From contig CM060187.1 of the NCBI GenBank assembly GCA_030549335.1, positions 1,798,001 through 1,862,000 on the forward strand: a stretch of 64,000 bases of DNA, read 5' to 3'. The number at the start of each line of letters is the position of its first letter. Position 1 is the first letter of the stretch. Shown here in pieces: positions 1-12,515 of this stretch. The stretch comes from Pontederia crassipes (taxonomy: Eukaryota; Streptophyta; Magnoliopsida; Commelinales; Pontederiaceae). The notes beneath the pieces were generated by a model. It was given only the letters and a program-made list of their open reading frames with translations. It was not told the DNA's origin and made no database searches. The translations under genes and the position numbers were made by a program.

Positions 1-1810
1 ACACGAAAAGGTCATTACCTACGCATCAAGGCAATTGAAGAAACACGAGAAGAACTATTCGACGCACGATCTCGAATTAGTAGTGGTGGTCTTCGCCCTC
101 AAGATCTGGAGGCACTACCTTTACGACGAAGAGTTCGATATCTTCACAGATCACAAAAGCTTGAAGTATATCTTCTCCCAACGTGATCTGAATACGCGTC
201 AGAGAAGATGGATCGAGTTTTTGAAAGATTACGAGTTTGCCATCAGTTACTATTTCGGAAAGGCAAACTCAATCGTTGATGCACTCAGTAGAAAGTGGGT
301 AGGATCACTCGCATGCTTGAGAGTGAGTCGCTGGAATATGATCGATTGCATTATACATGTCAATCCAGTGACTAGCAGTGATGATGTACGAATTATGACA
401 CACCTCAACATGCAACATAAACTACTATTGAAGATTGGAAAAGCACAATCGAACGATAATGAGTACAATCACCTACTCAAGTTGTGCGAAAAGATTCCTA
501 CTAACTTTTAAGTCACAGAGGGAGTGATCATTTGTGGGTTCCTGATCATGAAGGATCAAGAAGGCAAGTGCTTGATGAATGCCACAAATTGAAATTCACC
601 ATTCATCCTGAAAGCACGAAGATGTATAAGAATTTGCAACGAACTTTTTGGTGGAACAATATGAAGAATGGTATAGCAGAGTACGTTGTAAAGTGCATCA
701 TATGCCAACAAGTGAAAGTCGAGCATAAGAGGTCATATGGAACCTTGCAGGAACTTGGAATCCCTGAATGGAAATGAAAAAAGATAACGATGAATTTTGT
801 TACAGGACTTCCAAGAACTCAATAGGGTCATGATGGAATATGGGTAGTGGTGGATCGATTCAGCAAAGAGACCCACTTCATCCCCATGAAATGGTAGTAG
901 TCCGTCGAAAGCCTGATGGACATTTATATTAAGGAGGTTATCCGACTACATCGAGTGCTAGTCTCCATTATGTCGGATAGAAATCTACAGTTTACGACCA
1001 AGTTTTGGCGGAGCATCCAAAGTGCATTTGGAACGAAGTTGAATTTTAGCATAGCGTTCCATCCATAGATAAACAAGCAGTCTGAGCGCACCATTCAGAC
1101 ATTGGAGAATACGCTTCGAGCTTGCACATTGGACTAGAGTGGTAGTTGGGACACTCATCTTCCACTAATTGAATTTGCGTATAATAATAGCTACCACTCT
1201 AGCATAGGCATGGCACTCTTTGCGATCATGTATAGAAGACCATGTCGTTCCCCCATCTGTTGGAGTGAGGTGGAAGGATGTCAATTCTTGTTAGAGGAAG
1301 TGTTAAAGGGATGATGCTGAAAAGATTCATCTCATTAGAGAAAGGTTGAAAGTAGCATTCACAAGGCAAAAGATTTATGCTAACAAGAAAAGAAGAGAAC
1401 ATATCTTTAAGGTTCGAGATCGGGTGATGCTGAAAGTTTCTCCAATAAAAGGAGTAATGAGATTCAACAAGAAGGGCAAGCTGAGCTCTAGGTATGTGGG
1501 TCCATTTGAGATACTTGCATTGATTGAAGATGCAGCCTGTAGGTTGGCGCTACCGCCATCATATGGACACGTGCATAACGTCTTCTATGTGTCAATGTTG
1601 CGCAAGTATCAGCATGATGATGCTAATATAGTGAATATGGAAGAACCAAATTTGAATGTGGACCTGACATACGCAGAATACCAGACCAAGCATTTGAAGA
1701 ACAAGATGGTACCCATGGTAAAGATGTCTTGGACACTTTATAGAGATGAAAATGCCACTTGGGAATTGGAAGATGAAATGAAAAAGAATTTTTCAGAATT
1801 GTTTAAATAA
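1..1810 (+). pseudogene. Ty3/gypsy chromovirus pol, 3' part (RNase H, integrase, C-terminal tail), decayed
   Basis: This is the end of a retrotransposon polyprotein that continues left of the window. Positions 35-511 encode an RNase H domain and tether ([41 protein letters not shown]). Positions 532-777 encode the integrase zinc-binding region (HPESTKMYKNL, CIICQQVK). Positions 780-1340 are integrase core broken by stops and frameshifts. Positions 1346-1810 encode the integrase C-terminal part and a degenerate chromodomain-like tail (ATWELEDEM) ending at TAA 1808. The same order and wording recur in the element at 31685-33523, so both belong to one lineage. Several stops sit where the other element has a sense codon. 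A 3' LTR follows 60 bases after the stop. Non-functional. Confidence 0.93.
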
Positions 1811-1869
1811 ATTGATGTAATTTCCCTTAAGCAAATTCGAGGACGGATTTATTTTTAAGGAGGTTATGA

Positions 1870-4208
1870 TGTGATGATCCTAGTCTTTATAAAATAAATA
1901 ATATCTAGAAAATCATTATGTAATATTCTGAAATTATTTAATTCCGAAATTGATGGAAATAATGGGATAAGTTGAAAAGATAAGATGAAATTTGAATAGA
2001 GATAGAATTGTTATGGAGATAAATATGGATTTTAAGTAAATTCGGATTTAATTAAATTTGAGAAATTATGGATAGATTAATTATTGATGGATGGACCAGA
2101 TTGATTCTAAAAGAGTCCAAGGCCCAATGAAAATTAAAATCCTAGCCGGCATTATAAATAAACACTAAAGGGGTGGCTGAAAATCTCCTTTTCTGCCAAA
2201 CGGAATTCTGCTCATGAGCCCCTCTTTTTCCCTTATTTTCACGCGATCCGAGGCACCTACGAGAGCACACGGTGGCTGGTTTCGAAGTCGGCATATAGGA
2301 GAAGAACTTCTAAGTGGTGGCTGTGAGTTTCGGGACGTGGATAGAGAAAAATTGCCTGCTAAAGATCAGCATTCGTGCAATTTCTTTAGGAAAGGATTTG
2401 CAGTTGGTTTTTTAGTCAACTTTATGTACATAGGGGCAATCCCTATGTCGTTGATTTTCCATGACATGGAACTCTATTCTCTTCTCCTTTGTAATGAGAA
2501 TCCATTGATATATTGTATGCATAGATTGTGCATTGTATGATAAAGTTATGGTGGTCAGAACGCACTTCTCTGTCGGCGGCAGAACTCGGCCCGGGTTCTG
2601 CTATACCCAGCTCAGATTTCATTGAATCCGGACCGAGTTGGACTCAGAACCGGATTGGGTTGTCCAACCCGGTCCGATTCCTATTGGCCCAGCCCGAGTT
2701 CTAGTTTCGGCTCGACTCGGGTTGTGGCGCGATCGCGTTTGGAGGTGAACCGACCAATCCGGCCCTAGTTCACCATACACCCAGTCCAGATTTGTCCTGG
2801 TCGAGGTGATATTGAACATTTTCGGACATGGCTCGGGTTTCACCCGACGCGGGCCGGGTTCTGAGGACAAAAAACCTATTTTTGGGTATTTCACTACGGA
2901 TAATTGAATAGATAATATGGAAAATTGTTCTAAATCATCCCTGATCATATTATTAATAGATCTGGCATCATCATATGTATTAGATTTGATTTGAGATTAT
3001 TGTTAATGTTATTCCATCAGATCTTGTTGATTCTTTATCGTATTGATCTAGTAATTTTTCCCTTGATTGGGTTCATGTTTCACTTAAAAAGAAATTGATA
3101 AATATAGGTCTATTAGGTAAACAAGATAAAAGATGAAAACTGCTGGGTCTCTGTGTTTTTCAATTGTCTCTAAGCCCTCTGGGCCACATTGTTATTGATA
3201 TGAATATTGTATGGGACAGATAGTGCACCTAGAGGATAGCGTACCTAGAGGTTGGAGGCGTCATCCTTTAGGGAAGCTATGACTGTCCTGTGATGGCCAT
3301 ATCCTCCACCATCACGAAGCTATTGTTAGTGCTATTATTGGAGGGTGGCTTGCCATGATTCGATCCCCCACTAGCCTACATGAAAGAGATATGAAGTTTC
3401 TCGTAGTTGACTGAGTGCTCCCTATAGAATTAGATAACTCCAAAGATTGAGTTGAATCGAATTGAATGAAAATTGAATCGAATTGATTTGAAATAGAATG
3501 AAATTGAATCGGGGTCATTCGGATTTTCTAGCGTTGACTGGCTTTGTCTCCGCCCATTGAATTGTATAAAAAATTGTTATTGGCCGATGACCATCGATAT
3601 TGATAATTGAATTGAATTGGTTAAATTGGATAGTGTCATACTGATCAAGCATATTGATTATTGATAATTGTTCATTCATATTGATTGGTCTTTTGACCTC
3701 CTCCCTGATCCTCATTATTGATTTATGGCTATATTGACTTATTGATCAATGAGCTCTCCTCGTAGTATCCTATCCAGTACTCTATTGTTTATTGCTCCTT
3801 ATTGATTATTGATTTTTGAGCACTGTTGATTTATTATTTATTGTTATCGTTAGACCCTACGTACTGAGTATTTGTATACTCATGGGTTTTCCCCTGTATT
3901 TGAATTCATGCAGGTGAGATGATAGAAAATGGTGATGCATGTGGTCAGACTCAGTGACAAAGTTGTTCTACATGGTGTAGGATTAAGTTAGACTAGCATA
4001 TTGATTGGTTATTTCTTTTCCACATATTTAGTTCTATGGAGTCATGGACGTTTCCAGATCCTTGACATTATAATTGATAAAGATATTGTTATTATTTCCG
4101 TATTTTATAGAGTTTATTTTTCATAAAAAATTATTTATATAGAATTGTGTAGCGCCTTCGGGATGACTCTGAGTAAGTGAAAAGTTACGTGGGTCTCGGG
4201 GCGTTACA
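1870..4208 (+). mobile_element. 3' LTR of the left gypsy element
   Basis: The LTR starts TGTGATGATCC, directly after the purine tract AAGGAGG and TTATGA, and ends GGGCGTTACA. The full-length element at 26522 has the same arrangement (AAGGAGG, TTATAA, then TGTAACGACCC). Inside it are homologous islands: the AAACAAGATAAAAGA block near 3120, GACCCTACGTACTGAGTAT near 3853, and a CATGCAGGTGAGATGATAG block near 3909. It is 2339 bp, close to the ~2.26-kb LTRs of the other element, but strongly diverged from them. Open frames inside it (for example 2214-2540) look like chance frames in the LTR. Its right half (3369-4208) recurs at 11697-12515. Confidence 0.85.
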
Positions 4209-5261
4209 ATGACTCAAAAGATGGAGGACATTCTTCTTACAAATTAAAATTGGAGGGTAATGCTGAACAAACGTCAAAGTTTGAGAGCATTTGATATAAT
4301 TTACCCACTAATGAAGAAGTCTACTGAATTAAAAATGATGATATTTTGGAACAAAAGAAAATAGTCAAAGTTTCACCAACATAAGGCTTAAAACAATAAA
4401 TGCCTTTCCAAACCAACTTTCGATGGTTCATATTTCATACTATCTCGAGCTCTGTCACAAATAGAGCCATGCCATGGGGTTTTAAAATTAGCTTCTTGAT
4501 GACAATCGATTTTTTACCTAGATGACACATTTGTATACTACGCTTGATTCACCTTGACCAATTACATGTGTTTCACAAGTTATTGGTCATCCTCGTAATG
4601 TCTTCATAGAAAATACAAATGACGTCGAAATTTTAGTATTTCATCAAAGCTAGTTACTATTTTTATATAAAATACAAGTTCACTATATCCTCATTATGTA
4701 TATTGCTAGTTTAAATGGGATAATAATTATGCAGGAAAGACATACCATTATAATGGTAAACTCTTATTTGCATAGACAATTGCATGAATTAATCGCATAT
4801 CTTGATTGTACTATAACTATTTTAATTGCAACTTTTATTTGTATCATTTAATGGGCCAGTATTGTCCGTTAACATCTTGTCCGCTATAACTTTATAGGGA
4901 CTGAATTTGAAATTTGTGTAAGTGTAATATGAGTTAATCTGAACTAAATTTTGGAAAGACATAAATCACTATTCTTTCCCACAAAAGAAGTAATTAATGA
5001 ATTTTATATTATATAACAAGACTTATTTATTAAATTAATTAAAAATGATGATATTATGGAATAAAAGAAAATAGTCAAAGTTTCATTGATGAGCAACAGA
5101 AGGCTTAAGACAATCAATGCCTCTCCAAACCAACTTTGGATTGTTGATATTTTACTATCACGAGCTCTGTCACAAATAGAACCATGTCATGGGTTTTTGA
5201 AATTAGCTTCTTGTTGGCAATCAATTCGACCCATAATGACACATTCGTATACTACGCTTGA
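4209..5261. repeat. ~0.71-kb tandem repeat units (copy 1, left part)
   Basis: Repeating marks include AAATGATGATATT (4331, 5041), the AGGCTTAAGACAATCAATGC block, GAGCTCTGTCACAAATAGA and TGACACATTTGTATACTACG. Spacing is about 710 bp. The same marks continue after the insertions at 9268. No coding potential; the unit is AT-rich intergenic DNA. Confidence 0.75.
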
Positions 5262-7797
5262 TGTAATATCCCTAAGTTAACCAAGCAAGATTAGTTGTAT
5301 GAATGTGATGTTATATTATCTTATTGATAATTTTTATGAATGTGATGTTAAGACTTACACTTCAATATCAACTAAAGTGCCAAAGTGATGGAAATTTACT
5401 TAAGGCATGAAAATGTGATTTTTGAAAAAGTGAAAAATTGGAAAATTAAAGTCCCGGTAATTGTTCCTATATATGAAAGAATTCTAAAAGTGATTTTCAA
5501 GAATTTTTAGGAGGTGTGTGAGTTAGGTAAAACGTAGACACAAAATCAAAAAATATGTGAAATCGCGATTTTTGTTCTTCGGACAAAAATTTAGATTTCG
5601 ATTCTTTAGTTATTTATTTTTCTAAATATTTTATTTGAATCCAAATGGGGGTAGTTCCTTATTTACATGTAATGCCTTAAGTAAATGAATAAATAAGTAA
5701 ATAAAAAATACAAAACCATTTACTTGAAAAATGCAAATAAAGTTATGTTCTTATCTTTAAGGTACTATCACTCTGTCCGCCGAAATTGCTACCCGAATTT
5801 GTAAATTATGTATTAAATTCAATATGTCGTGTAATTATTGATAATTTAGGGTGTTATAGACATTGATGTGAGGTTTCATTGAGAATTAGAATTACTAGAA
5901 AATGATATGTGTAGCGAAAGTTATAAATATTTTATCGAGCCTTACTCAGTCTGTCAGAATGGAGCTTAGGGCAGATTATGCTAGTATTGGTTAATTTTAT
6001 TGTGCTCAGTACAAATAGATATAAATTCAAGTAATTTTATGACTTACACCCTAGGATGCATAGAATTTGGGAAAATTAAAAGTACTAGAACAGGAAATGT
6101 TTATTATTTTATATAAATCATAAAAGTAAGGTTACTCAATTTGTCAGGACATAGAAACAACATAAAAGTTAGGCTGAATGTTGATTTTTATGAGAGCAAA
6201 CCATAATGAAATAGGAAATGAACTTTTACAGATGAATGTCTCTATAATATGAAACTAAAGAAAATTTGAATGATGTCATTTGATTATGTATATCGGAAGA
6301 TATGAATTTTTCTTTACTATGTGTGCAATCTGTCATAATATTAGGTCAATCCTTATGTTTAATAGTTACTTAAGTTATAAGAGTAAATATTTAAGGTTCA
6401 GATACCATTGCAATTAATTATGTTTCATATGTGTTAGGCTTGTGCTTTTATCATAGTAGTAACATGTTTATTATTGTTATAGGAGTAGAAGAGCAAAGTA
6501 GTGAAAAGGGAAAGGAAAAACATTTTATTAGCCCTTATAGGTAAGTTGATTTCTCCTACTCTATGTTTTCACATCTTTTGAATTCGGTGTGACATCAATT
6601 ATTATATGTATTGAATATGTTTTGGAATTCTATGAATTAGTTTCGAGAAATGCAATTATGGAAAGTTTATGTGATATGATCTGAATGGATTGCGATGAGT
6701 GCAATCTTGTTCATTTTGAAATGGTATTGGATATGATTCATCTTCTGACATTCAGGAGATGTTTGTTATATGATGAATTGTGCATCGACATCCATTTGTA
6801 TTTGCATATATGATGGTTGGAGCTAAGTGCTACATCGCTGATCACGATGGAAGCCACCTCTAGAATCCAATCCATCATTTTATTCCCCAATAATGGGATG
6901 AGATAGGCTGGAGCTAAGTGCCACGCGGAGCTAAGTGCCACATCGTGAGTAGTCGCGATTGGGGCCACCTCTAGAATCCGTAGGGGTCACCTCTAGAATC
7001 CATCTATTGTTATATGATTTGTTTCCCGAAAGGGATGAGGTAGAATGGAACTAAGTGTTACATCGCTGATCACGATGGGAGCCACCTCTAAAATTCACCT
7101 ACCGACCACTGGCCAGTTAGTGATCTGTGCATACATATGAGAGTGTTGCATTGTATAAACACGGTTGATATGTTTAAGTGACAATGAATGTAAATTGAGT
7201 GTAATGATTATGATTGAGATGTTATATATGTATTTAGTAAATGCATGAAGATATTGACCCTGATATTATGATTAATGCATGTATGCTTATGTCTCTTCGA
7301 ATTTATTAGATGGTAACACATAGCTTATGAGTTATCAGCTTCCTGAGCTATTATTTGCTCACAGTGTTGTTGTACACTTTTTCAGATCAGTAGAACTTTT
7401 GGGATCGCGAGAGACAACCTTAGCAGGGTGTGGATCCTTTTTGCTGCTAAGGTATTGAGAAGTCATATGCCCATCGCGCGTGTTAGATAGAAGACTTGTA
7501 GCTCTCATGTTTCTCTGTTGGGATATGGAGAGAGTTTGATATGTGCTATGTATGAAAAATAATTTTGTATCTTGTAAAATGTAAATCTTTTATGACTATA
7601 TGGTGGTGTAAACCCTAAGGTTGTTCATACTCTGAATGATCAATATAAACTGCATGGTTTGCTTATATGTGTTATCATTTTCTTGTATTATCTAGAGAAG
7701 TTATGCACAAATTTTCTCTAAAAAAAGAAATTATTTGATCGTCTGTAATCAGTCGTGAGCTCTGATTTAAATCACCGTTTAAATCAGGGTCGTAACG
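5262..7797 (+). mobile_element. Solo LTR of a gypsy-type element, 2.54 kb
   Basis: It starts TGTAATATCCC and ends CAGGGTCGTAACG, so the final CA has decayed to CG. The 5-bp target duplication CTTGA lies at 5257-5261 and 7798-7802. The unoccupied site GCTTGATCCCTC is preserved in duplication copy 2. No internal region is present, so this is a solo LTR left by LTR-LTR recombination. From about 6820 to 7110 it has a repeated module (AGCTAAGTGCCACATCG, GCCACCTCTAGAATCC). The minus-strand LTR at 20130-23475 shares that module, so the two belong to one family. Confidence 0.85.
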
Positions 7798-7808
7798 CTT
7801 GATCCCTC

Positions 7809-9267
7809 TGATATGAACTAGGAAATGCTTACAATTACAGCCGGCGATAGAAAAATCTTCTAGCAAAGTTGGATGATCAAGATAATATTGTGGATCTCAC
7901 ACATAAGGCAATTGAAGATAATCAAGAATATCTACGATTTACAATTGATCAAATTACAAGATCGAGTTGCATCAAATCCAAATTCTCAATGTGTTACAAA
8001 TTAGGCCGCATGAAGAGTCAGCATGATATGGACCAAATAAATCATGGTTTAACCATATTTATTTGGAATTTTCAGAATTAATTATATATGAAAATTGTGC
8101 TAAGAGTTGCAATAGGAATTCCTTTAGTTATTTTAGGAAACTAGTTACCATGCTTATAGGCTAAGTTAGGCCTTTTTCTTCCACCCCAAATTCTGCTATC
8201 TAGGGTCTATAAATACTGTTATTTGTAATTATTTTAGACATCTTTGAATGTATTTAATTATGGCTTAATTGCTTTGCTGTGAGGGAACTCCTGCAACCCG
8301 TTCTTCGGGAACTTCCGTCATTAATTACAAGGTTGGCAATCTTGTTATTAAATTAATCTATTTATAATATCGATTGCTTGGTTCAATGTAATCTTGAGGT
8401 TGATATTCCGTTGTCTTGAAAATTTATTTGATCTCGTTTCTTTGATTATCATATATTGTTCCGATCACTCAAGGCATTGTTCTTGAGCATTGCTCTGATA
8501 CCAACTGATACGATGCTCAAGAACAATGTCTTGAGTGACCGGAACAATATATGATAATCAAAGAAATGAGATTAAACAAATTTTCAAGGCAGCGGAATAT
8601 CAACCTCAAGATTATATTGAACCAAGAAATCGATATTATAAATAGATGGATTTGATAACAAGATTTCCAACTTTGTAATTAACGGCGGAAGTTCCCGAAG
8701 AACGGATTGCAGGAGTTCTCTCACAACAAAGCAATTAAGCCATAATTCAATACATTCAAAGATGTCTAAAATAATTACAAATAACGTATTTATATGCCCT
8801 AGATAGTAGAATTTGGGGTGGAAGAAAATGGCCTAACTTAGCCTACAAGCATGGTAACCAATTTCCTAAAATAACTAAAGGAATTCCTATTGCAACTCTC
8901 AACACAATTTCTATATATAATTAATTCCAAAAATTTCAAATAAATATGGTTAAACCATGATTTATTTGGCCCATATCATGCTGACTCTTCATGCGGCCCA
9001 ATTTGTAACACATTGAGAATTTGAATTTGATGCAACTTGATCTTGTAATTTGATCAATTGTAAATCGCAGATATTCTTGATTATCTTCAATTGCCTTATG
9101 TCTGAGATCCACAATATTATCTTGATCATCCAACTTTGCTAGAAAATTTTTTTATCGCCGGCTGCAATTGTAAGCATTTCCTAGTTCATATAATTCCCCT
9201 ACTCTTCAAAAGGATTCGTCCTCGAATCTGCATTCACAATAAGAAGAGTATATCCAAGTTCATATCA
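7809..9267. mobile_element. Palindromic element: LTR, primer-binding site, inverted LTR
   Basis: Two arms of about 680 and 760 bp face each other (7809-8490 and about 8505-9267). By eye they are roughly 95% identical. Both outer ends read TGATATGAACT in inward direction. The right arm read on the minus strand runs TGATATGAAC...CGTATCA like an LTR. It is followed by TTGGTATCAGAGC, a tRNA-iMet primer-binding site, and then by the inverted copy of the LTR. The flanks (CCCTC before, TCCTC after) look like a 5-bp target duplication with one change; copy 2 keeps the empty site. The right arm has about 76 bp more, bounded by two copies of AGTTCATAT. Open frames in the arms (7869-8081 plus, 8936-9133 minus) are the same LTR sequence. 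Confidence 0.75.
8491..8505 (-). other. tRNA-iMet primer-binding site at the palindrome centre
   Basis: The plus strand reads TGCTCTGATACCAAC. On the minus strand this is GTTGGTATCAGAGCA, the usual plant retrotransposon primer-binding site. It sits between the two inverted LTR arms. Confidence 0.75.
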
Positions 9268-10470
9268 TCCTCTCAACCAATTACGTGTGTTTCGCTTAAG
9301 TTATTGGTCATCCTCATAATGTCCTCATAGAAAAGACAAACAAAGTTGGGTTTTAGTATTTCATCGAAGCTAATTACTATTTTTTTATATAAAATACAAG
9401 TTAACTAAAACCTCATTATGTATATTATTAGTTTAAATGGGATAATAATTATGCAGGAAAGTCATACCATTAATCACACATAATGGAATAAACTCTTATT
9501 TACAAAGACAATTGCATTAATTAATCACATATCTTGATTGTACTATTTTAATTGCAATTTTTATTTGTAACATTTAATGGGGCAATACTGTCCATTATCA
9601 TCTTGTCCGATATAACTTTATAAGAATCGAATTTGAAATTTGTGTAAGTGTAATATGAGTTATTCTGAACTAAATTTTGAAAATATAAAACATTGTTCTT
9701 TCCCAATAAAGAAGTAATTAATGAATTTTATATTATAAAACAAGACTATTTTCTTAAATCAATTACAAATGATGATATTTTGGAACAAAAGAAAATAGTC
9801 AAAGATTCATAGATGACCAAGACAAGGCTTAAGACAATCAATGCCTCTCTAAATCAACTTTCGATGGTTGATATTTCATACTATCTCGAGCTCTATCACA
9901 AATTGAGCCATGTCATGGGGTTTTGAAATTAGCTTCGTGGTAGTTAATTGTCAACCCGGAATGACACATTTATATATTACACTTTATCCACCTTAATCAA
10001 TTATGTGTGTTTCGCATATGTTATTGGTCATCCTCGTAATGACTTCATTGACAAGACAAACCAAGTTGGCATTTCAATATTTCATCAAAGCTAATTATTA
10101 TTCTTTATATAAAATACGAATTCATTAAAACCTCATTATCTTCAAGAAAGTCATATCTTCAATCACACAATGGAATAAACTCTTATTTACACAAACAATT
10201 GCATGAATTAATTGCGTAGCTTGGGTGTACTGTAACTCCTTTAATTGCAACTTTTATTTCTTACCTTTAACGTTAAAGGGGCAATACTGTTCCTTAACAT
10301 CTTTTCTGCAATACTTTATAGGAACAAAATTTTAAATTTGTGTAAGTGAGATATGAGTTAATCTAAACTAAATTTTGAAAAGATATAAATCACATTCTCG
10401 TTATCATAAAAGAAGTAATTAATGAATTTTAGATTATGTAACAAGTCTAATTTCTAAAATTAATTAAAAT
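9268..10470. repeat. ~0.71-kb tandem repeat units (copy 1, right part)
   Basis: The repeat series resumes after the palindromic element, with marks at 9767 (AAATGATGATATT), near 9828 (AAGGCTTAAGACAATC) and near 10200. By eye it matches 13575-14760 closely. No gene is visible. Confidence 0.7.
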
Positions 10471-10890
10471 GAGTATATTGAGGACCTAAGCAAATAATTA
10501 AGTTGCATAAGTTCAATATGATATCTAATATTTTTATTGAAGATAATGGTAAGTATAATACTTAATATCTTTGTATTTTATATTTTATTTAAATGTCTCA
10601 TAATACTTGATATATTAGTTACGTCATATTTGTATATATATTAAGTATAACAAGCAATCAATAAAATTTATTCCTGTCAACTTATATTACATTTGCACAA
10701 ATTCCAAAATCTAGTTCAATTGTTGCGAGAAAGATGTTGGGGCAGTATTGCCCATTAAAGAGTATAGTAATACATAGTTGGATATGAAATACTTAATTAC
10801 ATGTACATATGGCATGCTTACTATGAAGTGACCTATTAATTATTATGGTAAAAGAAGAAATTAATGAATCTTACACTATATAACAAGTCT

Positions 10891-11424
10891 CACTACAAGA
10901 AAATTGGAATTTTTCGACGGGTCATTCCTGATGGATAGAAATTTGTCGTAATTTGCGACGGATAGGTATCCGTTAGTACAACCGTCAGAAATAAGAATAA
11001 TAATTACCCAATATGTTATATTATTATTTTATTTTTCAATGATTAGGAACGTCGAAACTTTCGACGGATATCTATCCGTCGAAATTTTTGATGGTCCTAA
11101 CCGTCAGTAAATGGAAAATAATATAATATAAGAAGTATTTTATTAATATAATTAGCGACAGTTCAAATCGCTGGCCGTCGGATATGGACGCTGGCCACCT
11201 GATCGCCCGCCAGTTGGCGGGATCTGGCCGCGAGGGCCATATCGGATCGGTCGCTTGGCGGCCGGATCTGGCAGTTGGCGGTCGGTTCGGGCCGCTGGCG
11301 ATCGGTTCAGGCCGCTGGCGGCTGGCTAATTTTTTTTATATGATAAAAATTCTTTGCGATGGTTATGATCATCGAAAGTTTCGATGGTTGCGACGACCGC
11401 AGAAGTTTCGACAGTTGTACCGTC
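10891..11424. mobile_element. Truncated CACTA transposon (left end)
   Basis: The left terminus CACTACAAGAAAAT follows TCT at 10888-10890, the same insertion point as the complete element at 15174. The subterminal region has scattered CGACGG/CCGTCG motifs and a GC-rich middle. The element breaks off near 11424 and joins flank sequence found 238 bp right of the complete element's end (about 16278), so one deletion removed its right end. The frame 11184-11471 is not a credible gene. Confidence 0.8.
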
Positions 11425-11696
11425 TTAATAAAAAATATATTTTCAATGAATGTAATATCCTAACTGATTGATAATCTTACAACCTTTATAAGTAACATAT
11501 AATTTCAAAAGGGTGACATATCTTTTTGAAATCTTCTTGTTAATTATGTAGCACAAATAATGAAATATTTTAAGATGGCTTTATGATAGTTGGACATAAA
11601 AAACTTATATATTATTGATAATTGTTTGATGGAACCATATTAAGAAAAAGTATTGTATCCATACAGAAAGCTATAAATATCAATGTAACAAATTTT

Positions 11697-12515
11697 CACT
11701 AGCCTACATGAAAGAGACACGGGGTTTCTCCTAATTGACTGAGTGCTCCTTATTGAATCAGATAACTCCAAAAGTTGAATTACATCGAATTGAATGGAAA
11801 TTGAATCGAATCGAACTGAAATAGAATGGAATTGAATCGGGGTCATTCGGATTTTCTGGCGTTGACTGACTTTGTCTCCGCCCATTGAATTGTATAAAAA
11901 ATTATTATTGGTTGATGACCATCTATATTGATATTGAATTGAATCGGTTAAATTGGATAGTGTCATACTGATCAAGCATATTGATATTGATAATCGTTCA
12001 TTCATATTGATTGGTCTTTTGACCTCCTCCCTTATCCTCATTATTGATTTATGGCTATATTGACTTATTGATCAATGAGCTCTCCTCGTAGTATCCTATC
12101 CAGTGCTCTATTATTTATTGCTCCTTATTGATTATTAATTTTTGACCATTTATTATTATTATTATGATTAGACCCTATGTACTGAGTATTTGTATACTCA
12201 TGGATTTTTCCCTGCATTTGGATTCATGCAGGTGAGATGATAGAAGATGATGTTGCAGTGGTCAGGCTTAGTGACAGTTGTTGCACATGGTGTATGATTA
12301 AGTCCTACTAGTATATTGGTTACTTATTTCTTTTCCGCATATTTAGTCATGGACGTTTCCAGATCCTTGGCATTATAATTGCTAGACGATCTTGTTATTA
12401 TTTTCACATTTTATAGAGTTTATTGTTCGCAAAAAAAATATTTATATAAAATTGTGTAGCGTCTTCGGGATGACTCTGAGCACGTGAAAAGTCACGTGGG
12501 TCACGGGACATTACA
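11697..12515 (+). mobile_element. 3'-terminal LTR fragment (duplicated with copy 2)
   Basis: Corresponds to 3369-4208 of the left element's LTR, including the GACCCTATGTACTGAGTAT island and the end GGGACATTACA. The next bases (ATGACACAAAAGATGGAGG) match those after 4208, so this fragment came with the segmental duplication and is not a separate insertion. Confidence 0.8.

Larger units (their letters stand above)
3369..11696. repeat. Tandem segmental duplication, copy 1
   Basis: Copy 1 pairs with 11697-16560. It runs from inside the LTR (CACTAGCCTACATGAAAGAG at 3369), through LTR end 4208, the 0.71-kb repeat series and a truncated CACTA element, to the block ending GCTATAAATATCAATGTAACA near 11690. 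That block also closes copy 2 near 16555. Two insertions missing from copy 2 (5262-7797 and 7809-9267 plus target duplications) account for the extra length. Removing them gives 721 bp between matching marks at 5041 and 9767, against 720 bp between 13352 and 14072 in copy 2. The insertions are therefore younger than the duplication. Copy 1 lost the right part of its CACTA element. Confidence 0.8.

Noticed and set aside
2214..2540. Open frame of 108 codons in the left LTR
   Set aside because: Lies wholly inside LTR sequence, with no recognisable domain and no counterpart frame in the related LTRs.
8491..8505. tRNA-like sequence
   Set aside because: Only the 3' acceptor complement is present; it is a primer-binding site, not a tRNA gene.
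7869..9133. Two matching 65-70-codon frames on opposite strands, a possible gene pair
   Set aside because: They are the same LTR sequence in the two inverted arms. No domain and no start context, so repeat structure explains them.
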